From assembly GCF_015277775.1 (NCBI RefSeq), contig NZ_CP063849.1, positions 4,526,001 to 4,590,000 on the forward strand: a DNA stretch of 64,000 nucleotides, given 5' to 3'. The notes under the pieces were generated by a model. That model did not search any database, was not told where the DNA came from, and was given only the letters and a program-made list of their open reading frames with translations. The DNA is from Paludibaculum fermentans. GTDB taxonomy: Bacteria > Acidobacteriota > Terriglobia > Bryobacterales > Bryobacteraceae. Positions within the stretch are counted from its first letter, which is position 1. Every line of letters begins with the position of its first letter. Positions 24,742 through 32,745 of this stretch are shown one piece after another. A program made the translations under genes and the position numbers.

Positions 24742-25444
24742 TCTGGCGCAAACCTGGTTTGTGGGCATGCCGCACTGGCCCACGCATCCGCCCTTCGCGA
24801 TGGCGATGACGAAGGAGCACGGCGACTACGTCCTGCCCGGCGGCGTCTCGGCCGCGGCCGAGCTGATCGCCCTGGGCACACACGTCGGCACGCACATCGA
24901 CGGACTCGGACACTTCTCGTGCAACGGTCTGTTCTATCAGGGTAAATCCTCGCGCGAAGTCGGCATCGACCTCGTTCCGCCCGTCGTGCGCCGCGGCGTC
25001 CTGCTGGATGTCGCCGGTGACCGCGAACTGGCCGAGGACGAGTCGATTGGCGTACCCGAGTTGGAACAGGCCGTCCGATGCCCTATTGAACCCGGCGACG
25101 TCGTCCTGATCCGCACTGGCTGGGGCCGCCATTGGACCAACGCCCGGGCCTTTGTGAACGAGCAGCGCCAGCCCGGCATCACGCTGGAAGCGGCGCACTG
25201 GCTGTCATCGCAACACGTCTTTGCCGTGGGCGCCGACAATGTGGCCGTTGAGCGCATCCCCTCTCCGCGCATGGAGGTCCACATGCACCTGCTGGTGGAA
25301 AGCGGCATCCATCTCATCGAGTGCCTGAACCTGGAACAACTGGCCCAGCAGAAAGTGACGGAATTCGCCTTCATCGCAGCTCCGCTGAAAATCGTCGGTG
25401 CGACAGGTTCCCCCTTGCGCCCCTTCGCGTTAGTGGAAGAATAA
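24698..25444 (+). CDS. Cyclase-family metal-dependent hydrolase (kynurenine formamidase-like)
   Basis: 248 residues from the ATG at 24698, which has a GGGGAG ribosome site but lies 44 bp inside the antiporter gene in another frame. The family metal motif is HVGTHIDGLGH (residues 62-72), with the usual proline of DxPxH replaced. Later landmarks are GDVVLIRTGWGRHW and VFAVGADNVAVE. Relatives hydrolyse N-formylkynurenine or other amides and lactones; no kynurenine gene is nearby, so the substrate is open. Confidence 0.88.
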   Translation: MKQLLEQLRQARVIDLAQTWFVGMPHWPTHPPFAMAMTKEHGDYVLPGGVSAAAELIALGTHVGTHIDGLGHFSCNGLFYQGKSSREVGIDLVPPVVRRGVLLDVAGDRELAEDESIGVPELEQAVRCPIEPGDVVLIRTGWGRHWTNARAFVNEQRQPGITLEAAHWLSSQHVFAVGADNVAVERIPSPRMEVHMHLLVESGIHLIECLNLEQLAQQKVTEFAFIAAPLKIVGATGSPLRPFALVEE

Positions 25445-25447
25445 GGC

Positions 25448-26212
25448 ATGGCTCAAGAGTTTCAAGGCAAGACGGCGCTGGTGACCGGCGCATCCCGGGG
25501 GATTGGCGCGGCCACCGCGATCGCGCTGGCGCAGGCCGGCTGCGCGCAGGTTCTGGTGCACTACGCCAGCGGAACTGAGGGCGCCAAGGTAACGGCCAAG
25601 GCCGTGGAAGCCGCCGGGGCGAAGGCCGTTCTGTTGCACGGCGAGCTGGCCAATGAAGCCGGCATCACGGCGTTCATTGAGACTCTCAAGCCGTACTCAG
25701 GCCACATCGATTTCCTCATCAACAACGCCGGCTCACTGCAGAAACGCGCCAAGTTGGAGGACATGGACCTCGCCACCTACAACCAGGTGATGGATCTCAA
25801 CGCCAAAAGTGTCTGGTTCATCACCCAGGCGATCGCGCCGGGCATGATCGCCCGGGGCTCGGGCGTGATTGTGAACGTCAGCTCCATCGCGGCGCGCAAT
25901 GGCGGCGGCCCTGGCGCCACCATCTACTCAGCGTCGAAGGCGGCCGTAGCCGCCATGACCAAGGGCCTGGCCAAGGAACTGGCGCCAGCGGGCATCCGTG
26001 TCAACGCCATCAGCCCGGGCACCGTGGACAACGACTTCCACGCCCGCTTCTCCACCCGCGAGATCCTCGACGGCGTAGTGAGGATGACGCCGCAAGGCCG
26101 CCTCTCGACAAACGAGGACATGGCGGAAGTGGCGCTGTTCCTGTGCTCGAATGCCGCCCGCAACATCATCGGCCAGACCATCGAGATCAACGGCGGCGCG
26201 TTCATGGTGTGA
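25448..26212 (+). CDS. Short-chain dehydrogenase/reductase
   Basis: 254 residues, classical SDR: cofactor loop TGASRGIG (residues 13-20), NNAG (92-95), catalytic Ser145/146 (NVSSIAAR) and Tyr160-x3-Lys164 (YSASK), ending in the family's INGGAFMV. NAD(P)-dependent reductase; FabG-like but not next to fatty acid genes. It follows the cyclase gene after 3 bp and is the last intact gene before the degenerate island. Confidence 0.94.
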   Translation: MAQEFQGKTALVTGASRGIGAATAIALAQAGCAQVLVHYASGTEGAKVTAKAVEAAGAKAVLLHGELANEAGITAFIETLKPYSGHIDFLINNAGSLQKRAKLEDMDLATYNQVMDLNAKSVWFITQAIAPGMIARGSGVIVNVSSIAARNGGGPGATIYSASKAAVAAMTKGLAKELAPAGIRVNAISPGTVDNDFHARFSTREILDGVVRMTPQGRLSTNEDMAEVALFLCSNAARNIIGQTIEINGGAFMV

Positions 26213-26385
26213 CGCGGCAGCAGGACGTCCTTCGGACAGCAACTCAAACCTGTTGGTGGCGGACTCGTGCTTTCCAGATATCTCTGTCCGGCCACAACCC
26301 CAATCAGTGGAGTCTCCGCCCCACCAGCGGCTCGGTGTCGAGCGCAGCGAACACGTCGGAGGCATCCTGGCTGGCCTGCGGCGTC
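26213..26385. other. Junction sequence at the island's left edge
   Basis: Between the SDR stop and the IstA remnant there is no intact gene. A minus-strand stretch reads ASDVFAALDTEPLVGRRLH before a stop; its family is not recognised. The decamer CAGGACGTCC lies at 26221-26230, immediately after the SDR gene. Confidence 0.4.
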
Positions 26386-26740
26386 GGTGGCCGAAACCGT
26401 CCGGTTGCTGCTGTCGGTACTCTTCCCACGGCAATTCCAGCGTCAAGTCGCGATGCCGCTGGCGCTGCCGCCCCAACTCCGCACGGTCCGGCAGCGGACG
26501 CGACGGGAGCTTCTCCGCCGTCTGGTCCGGAGGGAATAGTGCCTCCTCCAGCCGCTCTTCATCCCAGCCTTCTCCCAGCGGCCATCCCAAACCGGCCGCC
26601 TGCATCCGTGCCAGGTACTCGTGCACGGTGCTCTGGCTGACGTTTGCACTGCGGACAATTTTCCGCTGGCCGAGCTTCTGCTCGAAATGGAGCCGAAGAG
26701 TCTCTCTGATCTTGCGCATGGACTTCCTCTGTCTGGGCAA
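26386..26740 (-). pseudogene. istA: IS21 transposase IstA, N-terminal fragment
   Basis: From ATG 26740 the frame reads MPRQRKSMRKIRE, an HTH (QRKIVRSANVSQSTVHEYLARM), then WPLGEGWDEERLEEALFP and LPWEEYRQQQPDGFG, the N-terminal region of IstA. Resemblance stops near residue 118; the DDE catalytic core is absent although the frame stays open into unrelated sequence. Non-functional. Confidence 0.85.
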
Positions 26741-26879
26741 CCTGATTTCGCCCTCCCGGGCGGCTCATGGTAGCCCTCGCGGTTCGTCCAGCGCCGCTTT
26801 CGCGCCGTCCCAACATTCTACTCAACAACCGATCAGCATCCTCACGCGCCGATCACCTTTGGCCACGAGTACCAGGAAG

Positions 26880-26993
26880 TGATCGCTTTGACAGGAGAAC
26901 ACTGATCGCTTTCGCAGGAGAACGCTGATCGCTTTCAGCCGAGAATGTCGATCGGAATCAGTGGAGAACGGTAATCGGTTACGAGGAGAATCC
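26880..26993. repeat. Five 23-bp tandem repeats at the IS21 end
   Basis: Units begin at 26880, 26903, 26926, 26949 and 26972 with a consensus close to TGATCGCTTTCRCAGGAGAA plus three variable bases. The first three units are best conserved, the outer two degenerate. A further degenerate copy is visible at about 26850-26872. Multiple end repeats of this kind are typical transposase-binding sites of IS21 elements. Confidence 0.85.
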
Positions 26994-27159
26994 CCAACCC
27001 TGCCTGGATCGGCGTCGGCTGCAACCGGGCGTTGTACACCGTGCTCTCTGTCACCCCGTTGCCCAGTGCCGCTTGCTGGAGCCCGCCATGGATCGCATGC
27101 ACAACACTGCCGACATAGTAGGTCACAGGCTGAGTGCCGAACACGCCCTGCAGGCGGGC
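26994..27159 (-). pseudogene. RHS/YD-repeat gene fragment cut by the IS21 element
   Basis: The minus strand reads ARLQGVFGTQPVTYYVGS, then LQQAALGNGVTESTVYNARL and QPTPIQAG before running into IS21 repeats. Phrases such as LGNGVTE-x-x-x-YNARLQPT are typical of RHS/YD-repeat proteins. No start or core domain is present. Its upstream edge lies directly at the stop of the gene at 27163, so it is a stranded internal piece. Confidence 0.7.
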
Positions 27160-27162
27160 GAT

Positions 27163-27750
27163 CTATCGTCCGTATAGTCTACGGTTTATTCTGGACTCCA
27201 TCTTTTCAGTGGCAGTTCTCGCGGGCGCGTAGACCTCGTCCTCCAATTTGCACTTCAGCGCGGTGAACTGCAGGGGAGAGAAGAGTGCAATCAAGTCTCT
27301 CATATGGGGCCGCAGTTCCCGAGCGACATCCCACAGATCTTGGATCTCTCCAGGCTGAGTCCCGTCCTTCTTCATTATTACGTTGAGCACGATTGGCAAC
27401 TCTTGCCAATCGGACCGTGCGAACTCCGGTGCAAGACATACCCCCAACTCTCCTCGACCACGAACAAACCGCAATAGGAAACCGCCAAGGCTCACCGTGA
27501 CAAATGCATAGTCGAATCCCGGCGGAAATGGCACATCGTCACTGGGAATAACACGCCCCCCATACTCCTCAAACAGGAACGAAAGCGAGCCCTGAACATC
27601 TTGCAGCAAACAGTCCTCATCTTTGCGCGCGATGCGGTTATTGATTCCAGAGAAGGCAAGAGTCAATATTGGGCCAAACATGAACCGCAGCAGGACAAGG
27701 GAAGGTCGCACCATTGCGACCAAACAGGCTGCTGCTTTGCGGCTCATCAT
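27163..27750 (-). CDS. Hypothetical protein between RHS fragments
   Basis: 195 residues, not recognised. The N-terminus has a hydrophobic stretch (PSLVLLRFMFGPILTLAF, residues 16-33); the rest is soluble with acidic and aromatic segments (SFLFEEYGGRVIPSDDVPF; VSLGGFLLRFVRGRGELGV). Base composition is less G+C-rich than the flanking chromosome. It follows the small membrane gene after only 7 bp, and both lie among RHS debris, where immunity or cargo genes commonly sit. An immunity role is a guess from position only. Confidence 0.6.
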   Translation of the reverse strand: MMSRKAAACLVAMVRPSLVLLRFMFGPILTLAFSGINNRIARKDEDCLLQDVQGSLSFLFEEYGGRVIPSDDVPFPPGFDYAFVTVSLGGFLLRFVRGRGELGVCLAPEFARSDWQELPIVLNVIMKKDGTQPGEIQDLWDVARELRPHMRDLIALFSPLQFTALKCKLEDEVYAPARTATEKMESRINRRLYGR

Positions 27751-27757
27751 CTACAAC

Positions 27758-28093
27758 TCATTGCCAAAGATAGATCCAGGTGATCGACATGCCAGCAACA
27801 AGGAAGAGAGACACCAATACTACGCCAGCTAGCCGAGCCATCCGACCCGCAGATGTCGCATCGAGGTTGAAAGCAAGTGCTTTCGAAGCCACAAATGCCG
27901 AGCCAACAGCCAGCAAGATAGATAAGATGCAATAGGCCAACGCTACCGAATGGGTGCGGTTTACGCGGTGAGCCTCAGATGCAACTCCAAGAATTGAACT
28001 GTACGCAAAAGAAGCCTGAAGATACCGGACTCCGCAATACGCCGCAGTCGCATTCAGAACCAAGTATCCGAGCAATCCAAGCCATGTACGCAT
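27758..28093 (-). CDS. Small membrane protein, hypothetical
   Basis: 111 residues from the ATG at 28093 (a longer frame to 28159 begins in REP-like repeat sequence). Three hydrophobic helices are visible: TWLGLLGYLVLNATAAYCGV, ALAYCILSILLAVGSAFVAS and LAGVVLVSLFLVAGMSITWI. No motif is recognised. Lower G+C than the core genes. It probably forms a two-gene unit with the hypothetical gene downstream. Confidence 0.6.
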   Translation of the reverse strand: MRTWLGLLGYLVLNATAAYCGVRYLQASFAYSSILGVASEAHRVNRTHSVALAYCILSILLAVGSAFVASKALAFNLDATSAGRMARLAGVVLVSLFLVAGMSITWIYLWQ

Positions 28094-28104
28094 TTTCACC
28101 CCGG

Positions 28105-28122
28105 AAAGGGGACGTCCTGTCC
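28105..28122. repeat. REP-like hairpin containing the GGACGTCC core
   Basis: AGGGGACGTCCTGTCCCT can fold (AGGGAC-like arm against GTCCCT), and it contains the reverse complement of CAGGACGTCC, the decamer repeated at 26221, 29241 and 32787. It lies beside the RAYT pseudogene, the kind of transposase associated with REP hairpins. Confidence 0.45.
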
Positions 28123-28211
28123 CTCTCGATTTTCCTATATATCTTTCCAGACCATACAATCCAGCATTCTACTCGAAGCGACCCCTCCCGATCACACTGG
28201 CTCCGTCCCAT

Positions 28212-29180
28212 TCACCCTCTGGCTCTCAGTACCTCGACCTCCCTCGCTGGAGCCAACTCTCCGGCCACCTTTGCCCAAAGCTCAGCCCGTTGCGCGTGCA
28301 TTTCCTTCGTAAACGCCTGATCCCCAAACGGCTGACCAGAGTGTGTCGCACGGCGTAGCGCTTTAAGCTCGATATCCACTTCCGGCTCATTCAACAGGCG
28401 CGCCCAAGCCGGAGCGGCACCCGCCGCGCGCCAGAACGACAGGTCCGCAATCCGCGCCCGATCTTCCCCCGATAGATGAGCCTCGGCGCTGGACCATTCA
28501 TAGCTCCGAGGGTCTGTCACCAGTCCGGCCCGGATCGGGTTCAATTCCACATAGCGCAACGCCGCCCATAGATGCGATGCGCCCAACGGACAGGAATTGA
28601 AACGGTTCTGCCAAAGGTGCCCACAACGACCCCGGCGAGCGTTCAAATACTGTGCGTACCGGCCGTGCACTCGCTGCATGACTTCGGGTAGCAGTCTTTG
28701 GCGGAAGTCCCGCCAGCCGCGCGGCAAGGGCTTGCGAGCCCAGGGCGCGAAGAGCCGGCCGAACTAGTGCCGGCCACTCGGAGGCCGGCTCGACACTGCC
28801 ATGGGCCGCAACCCCTTGTCGCCCTTTGGGTTCGCTCCGCCGCCCCCATCCTCCCAGAAAAAGGCGACTTTCTTCGGAGCGGCTTCGAAATTGCACTTAA
28901 GCTGCCATTCTGGTGCCGGCGGCGGTGCGAACGCGGCTGCGCGACTTCCGCCACAGGCTGCTCGGACCGGCACCTCGTGCGGCACGGCAATCAGGTGTAT
29001 CTGATTGGCCATCAGGCAATAAGCCAGAATCGGGAGGTTGCTGATGGCCGCCTGTTCCCTTAATCAGCTCAGGTAGGTCAGCCGGTCACGGCGGGAATGG
29101 AACGCTGACTGCCGGTCGATACCACGTTGCCTAATGTGATGCGCGACGCCTGGCGCAATGAATCGAGCAGACCGAGGCAT
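28212..29180 (-). pseudogene. REP-associated tyrosine transposase (RAYT, Y1/IS200-like), interrupted
   Basis: The gene begins at ATG 29180 (MPRSARFIAPGVAHHIRQRG, typical RAYT start), meets an in-frame TGA at 29066-29064, then continues with LPILAYCLMANQIHLIAVPH, the HUH region. A 273-bp segment with terminal inverted repeats (28690-28962) then splits the frame, after which RAYT sequence resumes: VHGRYAQYLNARRGRCGHLW, FNSCPL and LWAALRYVELNPIRAGLV, to the stop at 28212. Stop codon plus insertion make it non-functional. Confidence 0.82.
28690..28962. mobile_element. 273-bp MITE-like element with ~32-bp terminal inverted repeats inside RAYT
   Basis: The left end 28690-28721 starts AGCAGTCTTTGGCGGAAGTC; the right end 28932-28962, reverse complemented, starts AGCAGCCTGTGGCGGAAGTC. 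The arms match over ~31 bp with three mismatches and one indel. Inside is a perfect hairpin GCCGGCC-7 nt-GGCCGGC (28769-28789). It encodes no transposase. The RAYT reading frame is broken exactly across this interval. Confidence 0.65.
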
Positions 29181-29281
29181 GCCGATCAATCAGTACGCTG
29201 CAGGATGATTTTTTCTCATCCAAATACGCAAGAGACAGGCCAGGACGTCCACATCCCCCCTTTTCCCGTTCTCCGTTCTCG

Positions 29282-30007
29282 TTATTCGATGTACTTCGCG
29301 CAGATCGGCCTCTGCGTGCCATGTTTCCACTCGCACCAGAAAATCACCGGCTTGCGAGCCTTCGTCATCTCGTCAGGGGGGAAGAATCCAAAAGCTGGAA
29401 CTAATAGAGGAAACCCATAGGCTGTCCACAGGTAGGGAGAATCTGCAATATACAACCCAACGGAGTGAACACCGAGGTGTTGCCTCACGTTCTTGAGAAT
29501 ATTCCGAGCTGCGTCCAGATTCAAAGGCTCTTGCGTCCAAGCCCACGCGACGATCTCTTTTCTTTCCGGTTTCCAGTCAGGGCCTACGAACAGCAGGGAG
29601 ACTGCCGGAGGGACGAAAAATGGATTTTGCCCTCTCAGGACCTTTTGTTCCACCTCCTTTTTAGCGGGGCCCCAGAGCATCGCACCCGCGCCGGTCGGCG
29701 ACTCCAATATATAGGCGATGCCTGCTCCTTCAGCCCGTTCTTTGAGTGCCACACGCTTGTAGGCCTCCCAAGATATATCAAACCCACCGAATTCCGCTTT
29801 GGGTTCATTTTCTGTCACAACCGTGAATCGAGTATTCGCGGTAGTGCGCCCACTAAGCGGCACCGCCCGCAGGATGCTGCGCAGGGTGAAGTCGTTGCGA
29901 CAACAACTGACATGTCGGAAGATAACTTCCGGATCGAGCGTGGGAGAACTCATGCCGTGAGCGTAGCCGATTAGTATGAGACCAGCGATGAGGTATGCTC
30001 GATTCAT
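29282..30007 (-). CDS. Secreted hypothetical protein downstream of RHS gene
   Basis: 241 residues with an N-terminal signal peptide (MNRAYLIAGLILIGYAHG). The mature part includes SCCRNDFTLRSILRAVPLSG, VTENEPKAEFGGFDISWEAY and FWCEWKHGTQRPICAKYIE. It resembles acidobacterial proteins in which a secreted predicted-enzyme or TIGR03435-like domain follows a signal peptide, but I cannot name the family. It starts 17 bp after the RHS gene stop on the same strand, so the two are probably cotranscribed. Confidence 0.65.
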   Translation of the reverse strand: MNRAYLIAGLILIGYAHGMSSPTLDPEVIFRHVSCCRNDFTLRSILRAVPLSGRTTANTRFTVVTENEPKAEFGGFDISWEAYKRVALKERAEGAGIAYILESPTGAGAMLWGPAKKEVEQKVLRGQNPFFVPPAVSLLFVGPDWKPERKEIVAWAWTQEPLNLDAARNILKNVRQHLGVHSVGLYIADSPYLWTAYGFPLLVPAFGFFPPDEMTKARKPVIFWCEWKHGTQRPICAKYIE

Positions 30008-30024
30008 TGGCAGCCTTTCTCCAG

Positions 30025-32253
30025 CTAATTGGTGATTCCGATTGAAGGCCCAGTGTCCTTAATATAACTGTCAGGTATCTGAAGAGCACTAATTATTTGA
30101 TCGTGCGTGCCATGTACAACGTGCAAGAGCTCATAGAGAAGTACAAGCCCCCGTGCCACCGTGCTCAACTCGAAGTAGCCACTAAATAACACCACATGTG
30201 GAATGGATTCAAACGGATCGTCTGTGGATTTTCTGTAGTTCATCGTTATTGCAATATCTCCAGCTTGATAGGATCTTATTGCCCAATCATGTACCGTCAT
30301 GCTACCAGCGGATGCTAGTCCTGTAGCTTCTGCGAGCGTAAGGCACCCTTCAGGGCCTTCTGCTTCATAAAACCATGTTGCCTTAGTGGAATTCTCGAGA
30401 GCATTATATAACGTTTGTTGCGGACCCGGACCGGAAGCCGGGATAAGTGTCGAGTTGAACAGGTCTTTGCAGTGTTGGTTGATGGTAACCAACGTAGTGC
30501 TCACAGTGCATTGGGCGAGAATAGTCGTCGTTATACGCTCAAGATATGCATACCACTTAATAGTAGGCCACCCTGGCGGAGGCTCAGCCAATGGTGCAGC
30601 CAAGAGGCCGGTGGGATCCACACCATTCGCCGGATCACTCTCGACGTAGTTATACCGGTTCATACCCTGCGGTCTCGAATAGTCCGCGCTGTCCGAGAAT
30701 GGATCTGCCGTCGTAAACCGCCCAAACTGCGGTGAGTAATACCGATTCTGGGCATAATCCAAACCACTGAACCCATCACGAGTGTAAGTTGCGAACTTCT
30801 CCCGGTTTTCTGTTGTGCTTCCCGGATTCTGATCCCCATAGGGATAGTACCTCAGCGCCTCACTCCCATCCTTGACGACACTGCCGAGCCGGTCCGTCAC
30901 CACTGAGTTCGCTCCGCTGCTGATCAGCCGCCCCGCGAACCACACCCGAATCGACGCCGACGAAAAGTACTTGTGCCCGTTCGCCTTCGTCCCTCGCTGG
31001 TACACACCGAGCAGTTCGCCGGCCAAGCCATAGAAGAAGGTCTCTACCGTTCCATTCGACCGCGTGACCTGGATCCGTTGATTCGCCGCCGAGTACGCAT
31101 ACCTCTCGACATTGTTCGCATCCAGCGACATCGACACCATGCGGTTGTCCACGTCGTAAGCCGCCGTGCCCGCACCCGTCCCGAAAGACTCAATGCTGCC
31201 GTTCGGATCGTAGGTAGCCCCGCCGCCATTGAGCCGGTTGGTCGCCGGGTCCACGCTGTACACAGCCGCGCGTCCACCCTTCGTCACTTCCTGCCGCAAG
31301 CGATTGCCGAAACCGTCATAGGCCCAAGTCAGCCCCCACTCTGGCCCGGTGGTTGCTGCCGCAATCAGCCTTCCGAGTTGATCGTAGGTGTATGAAACCT
31401 CGTCGCCGCTGATATTGTCTTTTCTCGACGTAATTCGGCCATCGTTGCCCGTTGCCGAGTAGCGGTACTCGATGTTCGAACCCCGGCCCGACGCCTGCGT
31501 CAACTGGCCCAATGAATTGTATGTAAACGTTTCTGTCTCGGACGTCCCGTTCGCCTGATACACCACCATCTGCGTCAACTGCCCAGCCGAGTTCCGCTGC
31601 GCCGTCACGCGCCAGCCCGGCGACGCATACGTGGAATCCGTCAACTTCTGCGGACCCATCGGATCGACATACTGATACCCGAGCGTCCGGCCCACCTCGG
31701 CCACGGCCCCATTGCCGTTATAGACATCCGGGTACTTCATCGAAGTCATCCGGCCCAGGGTGTCATAGGTGTACACCGCCTCCAATGGCGCATCGTTGTT
31801 CGGGAAGGCCACGCCCTTCCTTGTAACCAGCCCGCCTACCGAGTACTCGTAAGTTTCCGTCGCCGCTCCGACAACAACGCTGCTCAATCGGCCCTGGGCA
31901 TTCACACCGGTATCGTAGCCGTAGGTCGTCGTTTGGGTGGGGTCGTCCACCGTTGCCCCTGCGGGCTTGCGATAGATGGTGCTCGGCCGTCCATAGCCGT
32001 CGCGCACATAAGTGGTGACATTTCCCTTGGCATCGGTCTTGGTCCGGATCTGTCCATCGGTCCAGTATGTGTAGGTTGCGGTGCCGGTCTCCGGCTCCGC
32101 CACGCTCGTCAACAGGAACGGGGTGTTGTAGGTGAATGTCCGGGTCTGCGTCGTTGTGCCCCGCGTCATCGTGACGGTCAACGGTTGATTGAACAGGTTG
32201 TAGGTGTATGTGGTGACCAGATCCGCACCACCGGCCGGATTCGACTCGTTCAC
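30025..32253 (-). CDS. RHS/YD-repeat protein, core and variable C-terminal tail
   Basis: 742 residues if translation begins at GTG 32253, directly after an amber codon that splits the gene. It has many YD repeats (YTYDTLGRMTSM; YTYDQLGRLIAA; YDGFGNRLRQE), then the RHS-associated core (QNRYYSPQFGRFTTADPFS; NRYNYVESDPANGVDPTG, ending near residue 549). The last ~193 residues are a variable tail of visibly lower G+C. Its end contains YELLHVVHG (residues 707-715), which looks like a HExxH metallopeptidase site with the first His changed to Tyr. No signal peptide remains, because the 5' part is lost. Confidence 0.75.
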   Translation of the reverse strand: MNESNPAGGADLVTTYTYNLFNQPLTVTMTRGTTTQTRTFTYNTPFLLTSVAEPETGTATYTYWTDGQIRTKTDAKGNVTTYVRDGYGRPSTIYRKPAGATVDDPTQTTTYGYDTGVNAQGRLSSVVVGAATETYEYSVGGLVTRKGVAFPNNDAPLEAVYTYDTLGRMTSMKYPDVYNGNGAVAEVGRTLGYQYVDPMGPQKLTDSTYASPGWRVTAQRNSAGQLTQMVVYQANGTSETETFTYNSLGQLTQASGRGSNIEYRYSATGNDGRITSRKDNISGDEVSYTYDQLGRLIAAATTGPEWGLTWAYDGFGNRLRQEVTKGGRAAVYSVDPATNRLNGGGATYDPNGSIESFGTGAGTAAYDVDNRMVSMSLDANNVERYAYSAANQRIQVTRSNGTVETFFYGLAGELLGVYQRGTKANGHKYFSSASIRVWFAGRLISSGANSVVTDRLGSVVKDGSEALRYYPYGDQNPGSTTENREKFATYTRDGFSGLDYAQNRYYSPQFGRFTTADPFSDSADYSRPQGMNRYNYVESDPANGVDPTGLLAAPLAEPPPGWPTIKWYAYLERITTTILAQCTVSTTLVTINQHCKDLFNSTLIPASGPGPQQTLYNALENSTKATWFYEAEGPEGCLTLAEATGLASAGSMTVHDWAIRSYQAGDIAITMNYRKSTDDPFESIPHVVLFSGYFELSTVARGLVLLYELLHVVHGTHDQIISALQIPDSYIKDTGPSIGITN

Positions 32254-32745
32254 CTACACCAGGTTCCCCAAGGCGTCCATCGTGTACTTTTTCCAGATCG
32301 GCCGGTTCACGTCGCGTCCCGGCGACGTCACCTTCACTGTATTCCCTTCGTACAGGTAAGTGGTCTGCCCTGCACTATCCGGGAGTGCCACCGTCACCGT
32401 CCGACCGCGGCCGTCATACGTGTACTCGGTGTACTTCGGCGTGCCGCCCACGGCGTAGGGCCGGGATACTCGCTTCAGCTTGCCGATCGGCGAGCAGGCG
32501 CAGGGCGCGTACTGCATATCCGTAATCGACAAGGTCGCACTCGGGGAACCGGCTCGAGATTGGACTGTTCGGCCGAAGCCGTCGAAATCCGTCACCTGAG
32601 ATCCGGCGTCCGTGGCCACAGCCGTGGAGTTCGTCCAATAACTGTAGGTACTCACTCCGCCATGGGCATTCGTGGTCGTGGCCGGCCTCTGAAAGGGGCC
32701 CGAAAGACGGAGGTGCGCCAGAAGTCGACAAGATGCAGGAATCAA
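32254..32745 (-). pseudogene. Upstream YD-repeat portion of the RHS gene, cut off by an amber codon
   Basis: In the same frame as the gene at 30025. YD-type phrases run from about 32690 (RPATTTNAHGGVSTYSYW; FDGFGRTVQSRAG; YTYDGRGRTVTVALPD; YTMDALGNLV) to TAG at 32256-32254. Relatives usually read GNLVQV here, so CAG to TAG is the likely change. The first ~19 residues belong to junction sequence, so the true N-terminus with any signal peptide is missing. Confidence 0.75.

Larger units (their letters stand above)
26386..26993 (-). mobile_element. IS21-family insertion sequence remnant (5' end)
   Basis: The retained part comprises the 5' end with its array of 23-bp repeats (26880-26993), the leader and the first ~118 codons of istA. 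The remainder of istA, the istB ATPase gene and the other end are missing. The outer edge abuts an RHS gene fragment at about 26994, suggesting insertion into that gene followed by deletion. Confidence 0.8.

Noticed and set aside
26880-26993. Reading the 23-bp repeats as an iteron origin or CRISPR
   Set aside because: They sit directly upstream of an istA fragment in the right orientation, matching IS21 end organisation, and have no spacers or Rep gene.
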